A stretch of 10,960 nucleotides of DNA from Desulfobacterales bacterium (GCA_022361535.1 JAKSAU010000936.1:1-10960), one strand, 5' to 3'; shown: positions 1 through 6,411, counted from the stretch's first letter. Notes: generated by a model not told the origin, from the letters alone. Numbers and translations are program-made.

Positions 1-1
1 A

Positions 2-646
2 TTGTATGCCGGACAAATTGACATACGTAAAAAACAGGTAAAAGCGTTGAATGAGATACTGGGTATCATTACGGATTACATGGCAGCCCTATCTGTTTTA
101 TCGTCCGACAGCACCATAAATTATGATAAAGATGTTGATACGCTGACCAAATCAATAAAAGAGTTAGACTCCGGCATTTCAAATGACACTCTTGGGGCTG
201 CAGGGTCCCTGGTCAAAACGATCTTGGAAGCTTCAGCAAAAGCATATCAGGCAAAAGAAATTTCCCTAATTGTTGAATCAGCAGATCCTCACCTGCAAAC
301 CATATTAAACGGGGAGCTTAAATCAATCATCGACAAGGACTTTCGAAGGGACCTGAAGTTTGAGAAAAAGATGATGGACCGGTTTTACGATGCGCTGGTA
401 CAACAGGGCCAACCATCGCCTGCCGCCCAAATGGCCATACAAGAATGGAAGGAATACCGCATGGCGCAAAATGCAAAGCGTGTAAAAGCGGTAGATGCCT
501 ATGTCGTCATTCTTTCAAAAGTATCAAAAGGACATGCCAAACTATATGAAAGCAGGGACGACCTAGACGCTATAGAACTGACCAAGGATCTGTTCTCCCT
601 TGTCAAGGACATACGGTCCGAAATTAAAATACTGATTGAATCATAA
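2..646 (+). CDS. Unknown helix-rich protein, open at left edge
   Basis: The reading frame is open from the first bases and ends at a TAA (644-646), giving 214 visible residues. The first codon in the window is TTG with nothing visible upstream, so the true start probably lies outside and the gene is 5' partial. I do not recognise the family. The protein is rich in charged residues and in Leu/Ile, has no obvious signal peptide or membrane segment in the visible part, and looks almost wholly alpha-helical with coiled-coil character. A QGQPSPAAQ stretch near residue 136 breaks the helical pattern. A second unknown helical gene follows after 17 bp, so the two are likely co-transcribed. No catalytic motif is visible and no function is assigned. 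Confidence 0.7.
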   Translation: MYAGQIDIRKKQVKALNEILGIITDYMAALSVLSSDSTINYDKDVDTLTKSIKELDSGISNDTLGAAGSLVKTILEASAKAYQAKEISLIVESADPHLQTILNGELKSIIDKDFRRDLKFEKKMMDRFYDALVQQGQPSPAAQMAIQEWKEYRMAQNAKRVKAVDAYVVILSKVSKGHAKLYESRDDLDAIELTKDLFSLVKDIRSEIKILIES

Positions 647-663
647 GACCCCCAGGAGGAAAA

Positions 664-1062
664 ATGAAAATAACACCAGATCAGGCGCGTATGATTGCAG
701 ACGAATTCATGGATGCAGCCTCTGTCATTGATGACTATCTTGATGCCAACTACAAAAACATCGCCAGAGAAGAATACGAATACCTGAACGAATCTTTTAA
801 AACGCTGATGAGAATGTCTTCTTTTGCAACAACGATGGCTGTGGACCTGTCTATAGAAGAAATGGAAGAACCCGGCAAAGAGTTGTTAGGCGTCATAAAG
901 ACCACAAAAGAAAAGATAAAAACCCTTAAAAAAATCGGTCATATGATTCGTGTTACTGCAGGTCTTGTAGATATGGCAGGCGCCATTGCCGCAAAAGATC
1001 CGGGCGCTATCTTTAAATCCGCAAAAAACTTAAGAAAAACTATAAAAGAGGAACCTGCTTAG
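664..1062 (+). CDS. Unknown small helical protein (132 aa)
   Basis: The ATG at 664 is preceded by a strong Shine-Dalgarno sequence, AGGAGGA at 654-660, which fixes the start. The 132-residue product is acidic in its N-terminal half (DDYLDANY, then a Glu/Tyr-rich stretch near 35-42, then IEEMEE). It becomes basic in the middle (KTTKEKIKTLKKIG, about 79-92) and then has a short moderately hydrophobic helix (about 95-110, VTAGLVDMAGAIAAKDPGAI). There is no signal peptide and no known motif. It lies 17 bp after another unknown helical gene and ends 50 bp before the convergent phosphate transporter gene; no clear intrinsic terminator is visible in that gap. Family unknown; a structural or partner protein of the upstream product is a guess. 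Confidence 0.75.
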   Translation: MKITPDQARMIADEFMDAASVIDDYLDANYKNIAREEYEYLNESFKTLMRMSSFATTMAVDLSIEEMEEPGKELLGVIKTTKEKIKTLKKIGHMIRVTAGLVDMAGAIAAKDPGAIFKSAKNLRKTIKEEPA

Positions 1063-1112
1063 CAAAACAGTCTTAAAGAGAAACAAAGGAATGCTAACGG
1101 GAAAGGATAAAT

Positions 1113-2054
1113 CTACCCGGGTATATATTCCAGGTGCGCGATAAAATAAATGGTCAGGGTAAGTATGCATGCCACAACCGGTGTCAGGCACCAGGCCAGA
1201 AGAATGTTGAGCAATGTTTTTTTGCTTACTGTATTTACCCCTTTTACAATACCGATACCCAGCACACCGCCAACTACGGCTTGAGAGCTTGAAACAGGCA
1301 CCCCCACCAAGGTGTAAATGTGCACGGTAATCCCCATAGCTGTCACTACTACCAGTGCTGAAAACGGATCAAGCCGGACCAGTTTTTTGCCAACGGTTTC
1401 CATAACCGGCCTGCTGTAAGTGAGAATACCGGCAGCGATACTCAACCCACCGATCAATGCAGCTGAAAAGACGCTTAAAAGTCCGGCACCGACAAAAACA
1501 GCGGTAACATTGGCGACATTGTTGGCACCCAGGACATAAGCCCCATAGGAGCCCGACACTACCAGACAAAGACGAAGCAAAATATCGGATCTGATGAGAT
1601 TCAGATTCAATCGGTTATACAAGACTGCCATCAAGTGGTAAAGAAGAATAGAAATGACAGCTCCGCCTACAGGTGTCCCGATCCAGCAGGCCACGACTTT
1701 TCCCAACCCGGCGAAATTCAACTGGCTGTTCAACACACCGATGCCAAGGATCCCCCCAACTACGGCCTGGGAAGTGGAAACCGGCAATCCCGCCATGGTC
1801 ATGATGGTAACTGTCAAGGCAGCGGCTACAGACGAAATAACCGCCTGCTCCAACTTAAAAGCTGTCAATCCTTTGAGGGTTTCAATACCTGCCTGGCCTG
1901 ACAAGACCGCCCCGGCCACGACAAAGACAGACGCCAGAACAGCGGCTGTCCAGAATCTGAGCATTCGGGAAGACACTGCCGTACCAAACACATTGGATGC
2001 ATCATTGGCACCCAGGGACCATCCCAAAAATACCCCGCCCAATAACGACAACAT
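1113..2054 (-). CDS. pit: PiT-family inorganic phosphate transporter
   Basis: This integral membrane protein of 313 aa moves inorganic phosphate across the inner membrane, in this family coupled to H+ or Na+. The PiT inverted-repeat architecture is plain. GANDASNVFGTAV (15-27) in the first half matches GANNVANVTAVFVG (176-189) in the second, and PVSTSQAVVGGILGIG (91-106) matches PVSSSQAVVGGVLGIG (253-268). Around ten hydrophobic segments are visible. It is compact compared with E. coli PitA (about 500 aa), lacking a long central loop. Its ATG lies 2 bp after the stop of the DUF47 gene, and the GGCGGG inside the end of that gene can serve as ribosome binding site, so the two are translationally linked. 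DUF47-PiT pairs are a common arrangement. Co-transcription with the hydrolase gene further upstream suggests control by the operator at 4042-4057. Confidence 0.95.
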   Translation of the reverse strand: MLSLLGGVFLGWSLGANDASNVFGTAVSSRMLRFWTAAVLASVFVVAGAVLSGQAGIETLKGLTAFKLEQAVISSVAAALTVTIMTMAGLPVSTSQAVVGGILGIGVLNSQLNFAGLGKVVACWIGTPVGGAVISILLYHLMAVLYNRLNLNLIRSDILLRLCLVVSGSYGAYVLGANNVANVTAVFVGAGLLSVFSAALIGGLSIAAGILTYSRPVMETVGKKLVRLDPFSALVVVTAMGITVHIYTLVGVPVSSSQAVVGGVLGIGIVKGVNTVSKKTLLNILLAWCLTPVVACILTLTIYFIAHLEYIPG

Positions 2055-2056
2055 GG

Positions 2057-2710
2057 TTACACCCGCCGCTTCATACTGATAATATTGATCCGTTTGGAAA
2101 CACGGTCCGCCTCATCGGAAATATTACCGATCTGAACCACCAGTTCCTTGAGCTGAAGTTTATCAAAGGGCTCAATATCAGACTCAAACAACTTAGTTAT
2201 GATCCGCCTTTCAATGTGGTCGCAATGACTTTCATTAACATCAATAGTTTTCAGCAGATCCCGTATCCCCTTTTTCTTCTTGAACAGTGCCTCTACCTGA
2301 TCCCCCACAAGGTCACAGCTTTCCAGACTTATTCGAACCAAATCCTTTAGATCCGGAATGAGAAATCCCGGGATCTGCATTTTCTGTGTTTGAATCATAA
2401 ACAGAACCCGCTCAAATAGATGTGGGATACGATCCAGCGCTTCAAGCAGCCCCATCACATCCCCCCTGGAATCCGGGATCAAGGCCTTGCCATACATGAT
2501 GGACTTTATCTCTTCCCTGATATCATCTGCCTTGGATTCCGCCTTATGCACCTGGCTGATCAAAAAATCAAACGCCTCACAGTGAATGGAGTCAAGACAG
2601 GTATCAAATGCTTTTAGAAAATATTCTTCGGCTTGTTCCAGTGCTTTGAGATAATCATAGATCAGGTTTTCCAGCCGATCTTCTTTTTTGAACAGAAATT
2701 TGAAAAACAT
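2057..2710 (-). CDS. DUF47 / PhoU-like phosphate transport accessory protein
   Basis: A 217-aa cytoplasmic, all-helical protein of the DUF47 family (TIGR00153-type, PhoU-like fold), the usual partner of PiT transporters and thought to modulate them. The family's acidic metal-binding-type helices are visible as an internal two-fold repeat: ESKADDIREEI at 58-68 and ISDEADRVSKRI at 197-208, with MGLLEALDRIPHLFERV (86-102) between them. The start at 2710 is supported by AAAGGA on the minus strand (2719-2724), about 8 bp upstream. It begins 21 bp after the hydrolase gene stop and ends 2 bp before the transporter ATG, so the three genes form one unit. Family assignment is firm; the precise effect on transport is not known from the sequence. 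Confidence 0.93.
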   Translation of the reverse strand: MFFKFLFKKEDRLENLIYDYLKALEQAEEYFLKAFDTCLDSIHCEAFDFLISQVHKAESKADDIREEIKSIMYGKALIPDSRGDVMGLLEALDRIPHLFERVLFMIQTQKMQIPGFLIPDLKDLVRISLESCDLVGDQVEALFKKKKGIRDLLKTIDVNESHCDHIERRIITKLFESDIEPFDKLQLKELVVQIGNISDEADRVSKRINIISMKRRV

Positions 2711-2731
2711 AATGAATTTCCTTTCACTGAA

Positions 2732-4021
2732 TCATAGCCTAAAGGTTTGTCCTTCTCGTACCAAGTCAATGGGCGGCGAGTTAACTTCCGGCGAATGATA
2801 AGCGTATAATTTACCGGCAATGGCGTCCTGAATTTTGGCCACCTCTTCCCAATAAGAATGGACACCGTCCGGGGAGACGAAATCGACTTCATGAAGTACC
2901 AGGTCACAATCTGCAAACCAGGAAGGTTCAAGTTCAGGTCTTCCGACAACCTCGTTGATTCGGGTGCTGAATTTGGTATCCCCAGATATGCCGCACCGCC
3001 TGCCGCCACCTGAAATTTTTATTCCAAGGGTGCCGTAAGGTAAGAAATGATGATTCCACCGCGAATCAATGGTAATACCGTCAAACGTCAGCGGGGTACC
3101 CGGATTGATTTCGGTAAAAGCTACCAGCTGTTCTATTTGAGGGAAAAGAGCTTGGAACTGCTGCTTCAAGATCCTGAAAATATTTTCCCCTGTGATCAAA
3201 TGCAGTTTTTGATTTTTAAGCCGGCACCGTTCCAGACAGGCTGAGAATCCCGACATATGGTCTTCGTGATTGTGGGTGATAAGTATATCCGTAATATCAT
3301 CCCAATGCACGCCGGCATCCCCTAAGCTGTGAGCAGGAAATGCACAAGGATCAATCCATATCACCCGTTTGCCGTGACGTGCCAAGACACTCGCACTCCT
3401 CCCGGAAAACCCGTTGCCGCTGCCTATGATTTTAATCTCCAAGCCATCACGGACAAACTGGTCAGAAGCAACCTTTGCAAGGCGGTCTTCAACCATATCA
3501 TCCGGAGCCTTTAAAGGGGCAAGTTCTATACGGTTATATATGGTTTGTCCCCCATCATTGATAACAATATTATCTTCAGATAAGTCAACCTCTAAGTCAC
3601 GGCATTTGTATTGCCCTTGAACAGGTTGGCTGATAAACCATTGGTCAAGCCAAGTTTTCCGGACGATATTGATACGCTCCTCATCGAAAAAATAAGGAAA
3701 CACGGCTTCAAGTCGATCTTTTAAGCAATTCACACGATCCGGCTGACCGATATACCGTCGTCCCTGATGACCAAAAACCTGCGCATGCCAAAAGACAAAC
3801 TCTTCACCAGTATAGTTATCACCTGCCTGCGACACCTGCCATTCGGGTACGACTACCAGTGTATCGTCAAGCTCATAATATGTTGTCAGCTTGGAAATAT
3901 CCGGCATCGCACCAATGCGCAGCATCCCTTCTGATGTTTGTATAAGATCAACAGCCATCCCTGAGTTTTCAATCCGGACAACCTTTCCGGTCAGGTGATT
4001 CAGCTGGCTGGTTTCGTACAT
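2732..4021 (-). CDS. Metallo-beta-lactamase-fold hydrolase with long N-terminal extension
   Basis: The C-terminal part (about 195-429) is a metallo-beta-lactamase domain of the RNase Z/phosphodiesterase-like kind. It shows HNHEDH at 250-255 (HxHxDH), a later His pair (H324/H325 in WNHHFLPYG), the SGDT aspartate D348, LHEVDF at 377-381, and a terminal YAYHS histidine H409. These are the ligands for a two-metal centre that hydrolyses phosphodiester or similar bonds. Residues 1 to about 190 form an extra region that I do not recognise; it is rich in aromatics and opens with a short beta-like stretch (TGKVVRIENSGMAVDL). There is no signal peptide, so it is probably cytoplasmic. AGAGGG lies 9 bp before the ATG. 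It is the first gene of the unit with DUF47 and PiT and sits just downstream of an operator shared with the glycerophosphodiester operon, so a phosphodiesterase or phosphatase role in that pathway is plausible but unproven. Confidence 0.88.
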   Translation of the reverse strand: MYETSQLNHLTGKVVRIENSGMAVDLIQTSEGMLRIGAMPDISKLTTYYELDDTLVVVPEWQVSQAGDNYTGEEFVFWHAQVFGHQGRRYIGQPDRVNCLKDRLEAVFPYFFDEERINIVRKTWLDQWFISQPVQGQYKCRDLEVDLSEDNIVINDGGQTIYNRIELAPLKAPDDMVEDRLAKVASDQFVRDGLEIKIIGSGNGFSGRSASVLARHGKRVIWIDPCAFPAHSLGDAGVHWDDITDILITHNHEDHMSGFSACLERCRLKNQKLHLITGENIFRILKQQFQALFPQIEQLVAFTEINPGTPLTFDGITIDSRWNHHFLPYGTLGIKISGGGRRCGISGDTKFSTRINEVVGRPELEPSWFADCDLVLHEVDFVSPDGVHSYWEEVAKIQDAIAGKLYAYHSPEVNSPPIDLVREGQTFRL

Positions 4022-4041
4022 TTGCTCGCCCTCTTTGGTTT

Positions 4042-4057
4042 ATGTAAATGTTTACAT
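4042..4057 (-). promoter_or_regulatory. LacI-type operator O1 (hydrolase-DUF47-PiT side)
   Basis: Read on the minus strand this is ATGTAAACATTTACAT, a palindrome with 7-bp arms around a central CA. It is identical to the second site at 4224-4239. The shape (TGTAAA..TTTACA) is typical of LacI/GalR-family operators, and a LacI-family regulator is encoded at 9232-10239. It lies 20 bp upstream of the hydrolase start codon and directly beyond the candidate -10 element at 4058-4063, so a bound repressor would cover the transcription start. Confidence 0.75.
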
Positions 4058-4086
4058 CAAATAAAATCAAAAGACTTTTTAGTCAA
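4058..4086 (-). promoter_or_regulatory. Candidate sigma-70 promoter for the minus-strand unit
   Basis: On the minus strand, TTGACT (4081-4086) matches the -35 consensus at five of six positions. After a 17-bp spacer, TATTTG (4058-4063) matches the -10 consensus at three of six. The weak -10 lowers confidence, but the placement directly before operator O1 and the hydrolase gene fits a repressed promoter. Confidence 0.45.
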
Positions 4087-4141
4087 GATAATTCTTAAGA
4101 AAGAAGATGGGTCATATTTAAAGTTAAGAAAATACAACATC

Positions 4142-4169
4142 TTGATAAATCAAATTATTAGCATAAAAT
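4142..4169 (+). promoter_or_regulatory. Candidate upstream promoter for the plus-strand unit
   Basis: TTGATA (4142-4147) and TAAAAT (4164-4169) each match the sigma-70 consensus at five of six positions, with a 16-bp spacer. A transcript from here would start near 4176, and operator O2 would lie about 50 bp downstream, where a repressor could act as a roadblock. It competes with the candidate at 4188-4217 and both could be used. Confidence 0.4.
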
Positions 4170-4187
4170 TAGCAATTAATAAACCCC

Positions 4188-4217
4188 TTGACAAAGACAT
4201 GCCACCTGGGCTACACA
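4188..4217 (+). promoter_or_regulatory. Candidate promoter overlapping operator O2
   Basis: A perfect -35 hexamer TTGACA (4188-4193) is followed after 18 bp by TACACA (4212-4217), three of six matches to the -10 consensus. The AT-rich stretch just upstream could act as an UP element. The predicted start near 4224 falls exactly at operator O2, the classic position for LacI-family repression. Confidence 0.5.
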
Positions 4218-4223
4218 TCAGCA

Positions 4224-4239
4224 ATGTAAACATTTACAT
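4224..4239 (+). promoter_or_regulatory. LacI-type operator O2 (phosphodiesterase/ABC operon side)
   Basis: ATGTAAACATTTACAT is a 16-bp palindrome with 7-bp arms and a central CA. It is the exact reverse complement of the site at 4042-4057, so both copies read identically in the direction of the gene they precede. Centre-to-centre distance is 182 bp. The most economical regulator is the LacI-family protein encoded as the last gene of the same operon, giving autoregulation. Confidence 0.8.
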
Positions 4240-4240
4240 G

Positions 4241-4256
4241 TTTTACACAAGTAAAA
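4241..4256. repeat. Small inverted repeat beside operator O2
   Basis: TTTTAC and GTAAAA form perfect 6-bp arms around ACAA, starting 2 bp after operator O2. It may be a degenerate extra regulator contact or a weak hairpin at the start of the leader RNA; chance is also possible in such AT-rich DNA. Confidence 0.35.
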
Positions 4257-4335
4257 ACGATTCTCCAGAAAAATACATATAGCCGGTGCAGAAAAAATTG
4301 CAATAACATGTGTATTGAAAAAGGAATTAAAATAG

Positions 4336-5160
4336 ATGGTCCTGAACATAGCCCATAGAGGAGCCAGAAGCATTGCTCCGGAGAATACTCTTATGGCAGG
4401 CCAAAAGGCCATAGAGATAGGAGCGGATCTATGGGAAGTGGATGTGGGTGTCACTTCGGATGAACGATTGATCCTTTTTCATGACCCAACACTGGAGCGG
4501 ACAACCAATGTCAAAGATTGTTTTCCGGACAGATACACTGACGCATTCACCACGTTTACCTATGAAGAAATTCAAAAACTGGATGCAGGTTCATGGTTCG
4601 TGGAAACCGATCCCTTTGAACAGATCGGACAAGGCAGATTAACCCAACAGGATATTCATGCCTGCAGGTTCCAGAAAATACCCTCGTTGGAAGAGATCCT
4701 GATATTGACCCGGGATGCAGGATTTTGTGTCAACCTTGAACTCAAAGATTTACCCGCACCCATGGTGGAATTTCCTCTTGCCGAGCGTACCCTGGCAATG
4801 GTCACAGCCCTTGGCATGGGGCCGGAACAGGTTATTTTCTCTTCATTCAACCATGGCTGGCTTCAACAAATCCAGGCCAAAGCACCAAAATTTAAAATCC
4901 AGGCCCTGATTGGCGACCCCAAAGACAAACCCTTAGATTGGGGCAATGAAGAATTTGACGTCTATAATGCCCGTCACACCCTGATTGAAGATAGTAAAAT
5001 TAAAGCACTTAAAAAGAAAAACATCCTGGTTAATTTGTGGACTGTTAACCATGAGGATGAAATGAAGCGGTTTTTAGCAGCCGGGGCTGCAGGTATCATT
5101 ACGGACTTTCCCCAGCGGCTGAAAAAATTAATAGAACGTGAACAACAATATGATGTCTAA
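4336..5160 (+). CDS. ugpQ: Glycerophosphodiester phosphodiesterase, cytoplasmic type
   Basis: This 274-aa enzyme hydrolyses glycerophosphodiesters to glycerol 3-phosphate and an alcohol, with a divalent metal. The GDPD signatures are all present: AHRGARSIAPENT (6-18, with H7/R8), WEVDVGVTSD (33-42, metal ligands E34 and D36), HDPTLERTTN (49-58, general-acid H49), NLELK (133-137), SSFN (169-172), LVNLWTVN (231-238) and GIITDFP (253-259). There is no signal peptide, so it acts in the cytoplasm like UgpQ rather than the periplasmic GlpQ. That fits hydrolysis after uptake by the transporter encoded next to it. The start has AAGGAA 9 bp upstream. It is the first gene of the operon, 22 bp before the binding-protein gene, and lies downstream of operator O2. 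Confidence 0.95.
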   Translation: MVLNIAHRGARSIAPENTLMAGQKAIEIGADLWEVDVGVTSDERLILFHDPTLERTTNVKDCFPDRYTDAFTTFTYEEIQKLDAGSWFVETDPFEQIGQGRLTQQDIHACRFQKIPSLEEILILTRDAGFCVNLELKDLPAPMVEFPLAERTLAMVTALGMGPEQVIFSSFNHGWLQQIQAKAPKFKIQALIGDPKDKPLDWGNEEFDVYNARHTLIEDSKIKALKKKNILVNLWTVNHEDEMKRFLAAGAAGIITDFPQRLKKLIEREQQYDV

Positions 5161-5182
5161 CCCCTGACAAGGAGAAATCAAA

Positions 5183-6244
5183 ATGAAAAAAATGCTTTAT
5201 CCGGTAATCGCGCTGATGGTGCTTGCTTTCATGGGCTCCGCATCTGCTCAAACCCTTGAACTGCTTACCTGGAAAGGGTATGCCCCCAAAGAACTGGTTG
5301 AAAAATTTGAGAAAAAGACCGGAATTAAGGTCAAGCCCACCTATTCCAACAATGAAGAAATGATCGCAAAACTTCGCGCCACCCGCGGCGGTGGATTTGA
5401 CCTGGTACAGCCCAGCCAGGACAGGATTGTTTCTGTACAAAAGAAATACAAACTTTATCAGGCCATTGACTACTCCAAACTGGATACCGGCCTGATTATC
5501 CCTTCCATGCTTGATGCCGTGAAGAAAAACACCATGGTAAACGGAAAAAGTTTTGGTGTTCCCCATGTATATGGTACTTCCGGACTGATCATTAACAAAA
5601 AGTTCGCACCGGAAGCAGCTGATTACAGTGATCTTCTCAATGATAAATATGCAGGCCGGATCAGCTACCGCCTGAAACGTCCCACCCTTATCGGCCTGGC
5701 CTTTGGCCTGGGCAATGACCCCTTTGCTCTTTATAGTGACGCGGCAGCTTACAAAGCTTTGATGGAAGGCATTGGCGACAAAATGATTGCTAAAAAAGGT
5801 ATCGTGAAAAATTACTATGCAAACGGTGATGCACTGCTTCAATCCATGCGTTCTGGAGAAGTTTATGTGGCCATGGCATGGGATAACGGCGGCTGGAAAC
5901 TCCACGGAGAAAATCCTGACATTGATTTTGTAGCACCGAAAAGCGGGGCTCTTGGATGGATTGATACTTTCGCCATTCCCTCAAAGGCTAAAAATATAGA
6001 CGCTGCATACAAGTGGATCAACTTCATGATGGATCCGGCCAATGCAGCAGTTTTCACTAACATGGAAAAATATGCCACTGCTTCCAAAGGGTCTCTTGAT
6101 CTTTGCGAGCCTGCAGTAAAAGATAATTTCCAGCGCAGCTTTTCACAGGCTGATATTGACAACATTAAATGGTATCCGCCTGTACCTTCTGCCCTTGAAC
6201 AGGTGGAAGGCATGATTTTAGATAAGGTTAAAGCAGCCAAATAA
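5183..6244 (+). CDS. Periplasmic PotD-like substrate-binding protein of an ABC importer
   Basis: A 353-aa secreted protein with a clear signal peptide (basic MKKM, hydrophobic core, likely cleavage after ASA at 20-22). The mature part has the PotD/PotF-like fold: LLTWKGY (27-33), FDLVQPSQD (72-80), GVPHVYGTSGLIINK (125-139), MAWDNGGW (231-238) and GWIDTFAIP (258-266). AAGGAG lies 8 bp before the ATG. Aligned from memory to E. coli PotD, the aromatic residues W30, Y33, W233, W259, Y297 and the aspartate D261 are kept. The region carrying PotD's acidic D168/E171 reads SYRLKRPTL (161-169), with basic residues. That points to an anionic or zwitterionic ligand, for example a phosphodiester, rather than a polyamine. 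Neighbouring phosphodiesterase supports this; the exact substrate is unknown. Confidence 0.9.
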   Translation: MKKMLYPVIALMVLAFMGSASAQTLELLTWKGYAPKELVEKFEKKTGIKVKPTYSNNEEMIAKLRATRGGGFDLVQPSQDRIVSVQKKYKLYQAIDYSKLDTGLIIPSMLDAVKKNTMVNGKSFGVPHVYGTSGLIINKKFAPEAADYSDLLNDKYAGRISYRLKRPTLIGLAFGLGNDPFALYSDAAAYKALMEGIGDKMIAKKGIVKNYYANGDALLQSMRSGEVYVAMAWDNGGWKLHGENPDIDFVAPKSGALGWIDTFAIPSKAKNIDAAYKWINFMMDPANAAVFTNMEKYATASKGSLDLCEPAVKDNFQRSFSQADIDNIKWYPPVPSALEQVEGMILDKVKAAK

Positions 6245-6259
6245 CTTTACACCAAATAC

Positions 6260-6287
6260 GGCAGGACCTCTTAATTAGGGGCCTGCC
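6260..6287 (+). terminator. Stable hairpin after the binding-protein gene
   Basis: GGCAGG-A-CCTC and GGGGCCTGCC form a 10-bp stem with one bulged A, one G-U pair and the loop TTAATTA, starting 15 bp after the stop codon. No T-tract follows directly, so it looks more like an mRNA-stabilising or processing hairpin than a full intrinsic terminator. Such hairpins after binding-protein genes commonly help raise their level over the membrane components. Confidence 0.55.
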
Positions 6288-6340
6288 ATATTATTAATGT
6301 TTAGGGTATTGCCAAATATTTTGGTTTGAGTTCAATCTAA

Positions 6341-6390
6341 AATAAAACCACAAGGTCATACTCAGGTATGGCCTCTGGTATTTTATTTTT
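6341..6390 (+). terminator. Intrinsic terminator/attenuator before the ATPase gene
   Basis: GGTCATAC (6354-6361), loop TCAG, and GTATGGCC (6366-6373) form an 8-bp stem with one G-U pair. An outer A/T-rich stem can extend it, AATAAAACCA (6341-6350) with TGG-TA-TTTTATT (6376-6387). The T-rich tract TTTTATTTTT (6381-6390) follows. The inner stem is separated from the T-tract by 7 nt, so the fit to a classic terminator is imperfect. It lies 21 bp before the ATPase start, where partial termination would lower transporter expression relative to the binding protein. Confidence 0.55.
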
Positions 6391-6411
6391 CAGCCTGATA
6401 CATGAGTAATT

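Larger units (their letters stand above)
4022..4335. promoter_or_regulatory. Divergent AT-rich regulatory region
   Basis: This 314-bp stretch separates the minus-strand hydrolase unit from the plus-strand phosphodiesterase/ABC unit. It is strikingly AT-rich and I see no credible gene in it. It holds candidate promoters in both directions, two copies of one 16-bp palindromic operator (4042-4057 and 4224-4239) and a small inverted repeat (4241-4256). The 5' leader of the plus-strand unit would be about 110 nt, ending with AAGGAA (4321-4326) as ribosome binding site for the ATG at 4336. I see no riboswitch-like fold in that leader. Confidence 0.85.

Noticed and set aside
1654..2079. 141-residue plus-strand frame opposite the phosphate transporter
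   Set aside because: It is the complement of the conserved PiT repeat motifs; composition is unlike a real protein and there is no ribosome binding site.
3995..4282. 95-residue plus-strand frame in the divergent region
   Set aside because: It starts inside the opposing hydrolase gene, runs through promoter and operator sequences, and has the composition of translated AT-rich DNA.
4240..4335. Riboswitch in the leader of the phosphodiesterase operon
   Set aside because: The leader is short and AT-rich, with only one weak 6-bp hairpin and no conserved aptamer-like core.
5099..5905. 268-residue open frame on the minus strand opposite the binding-protein gene
   Set aside because: It has no recognisable motif and is antisense to a gene with clear family motifs, signal peptide and ribosome binding site.
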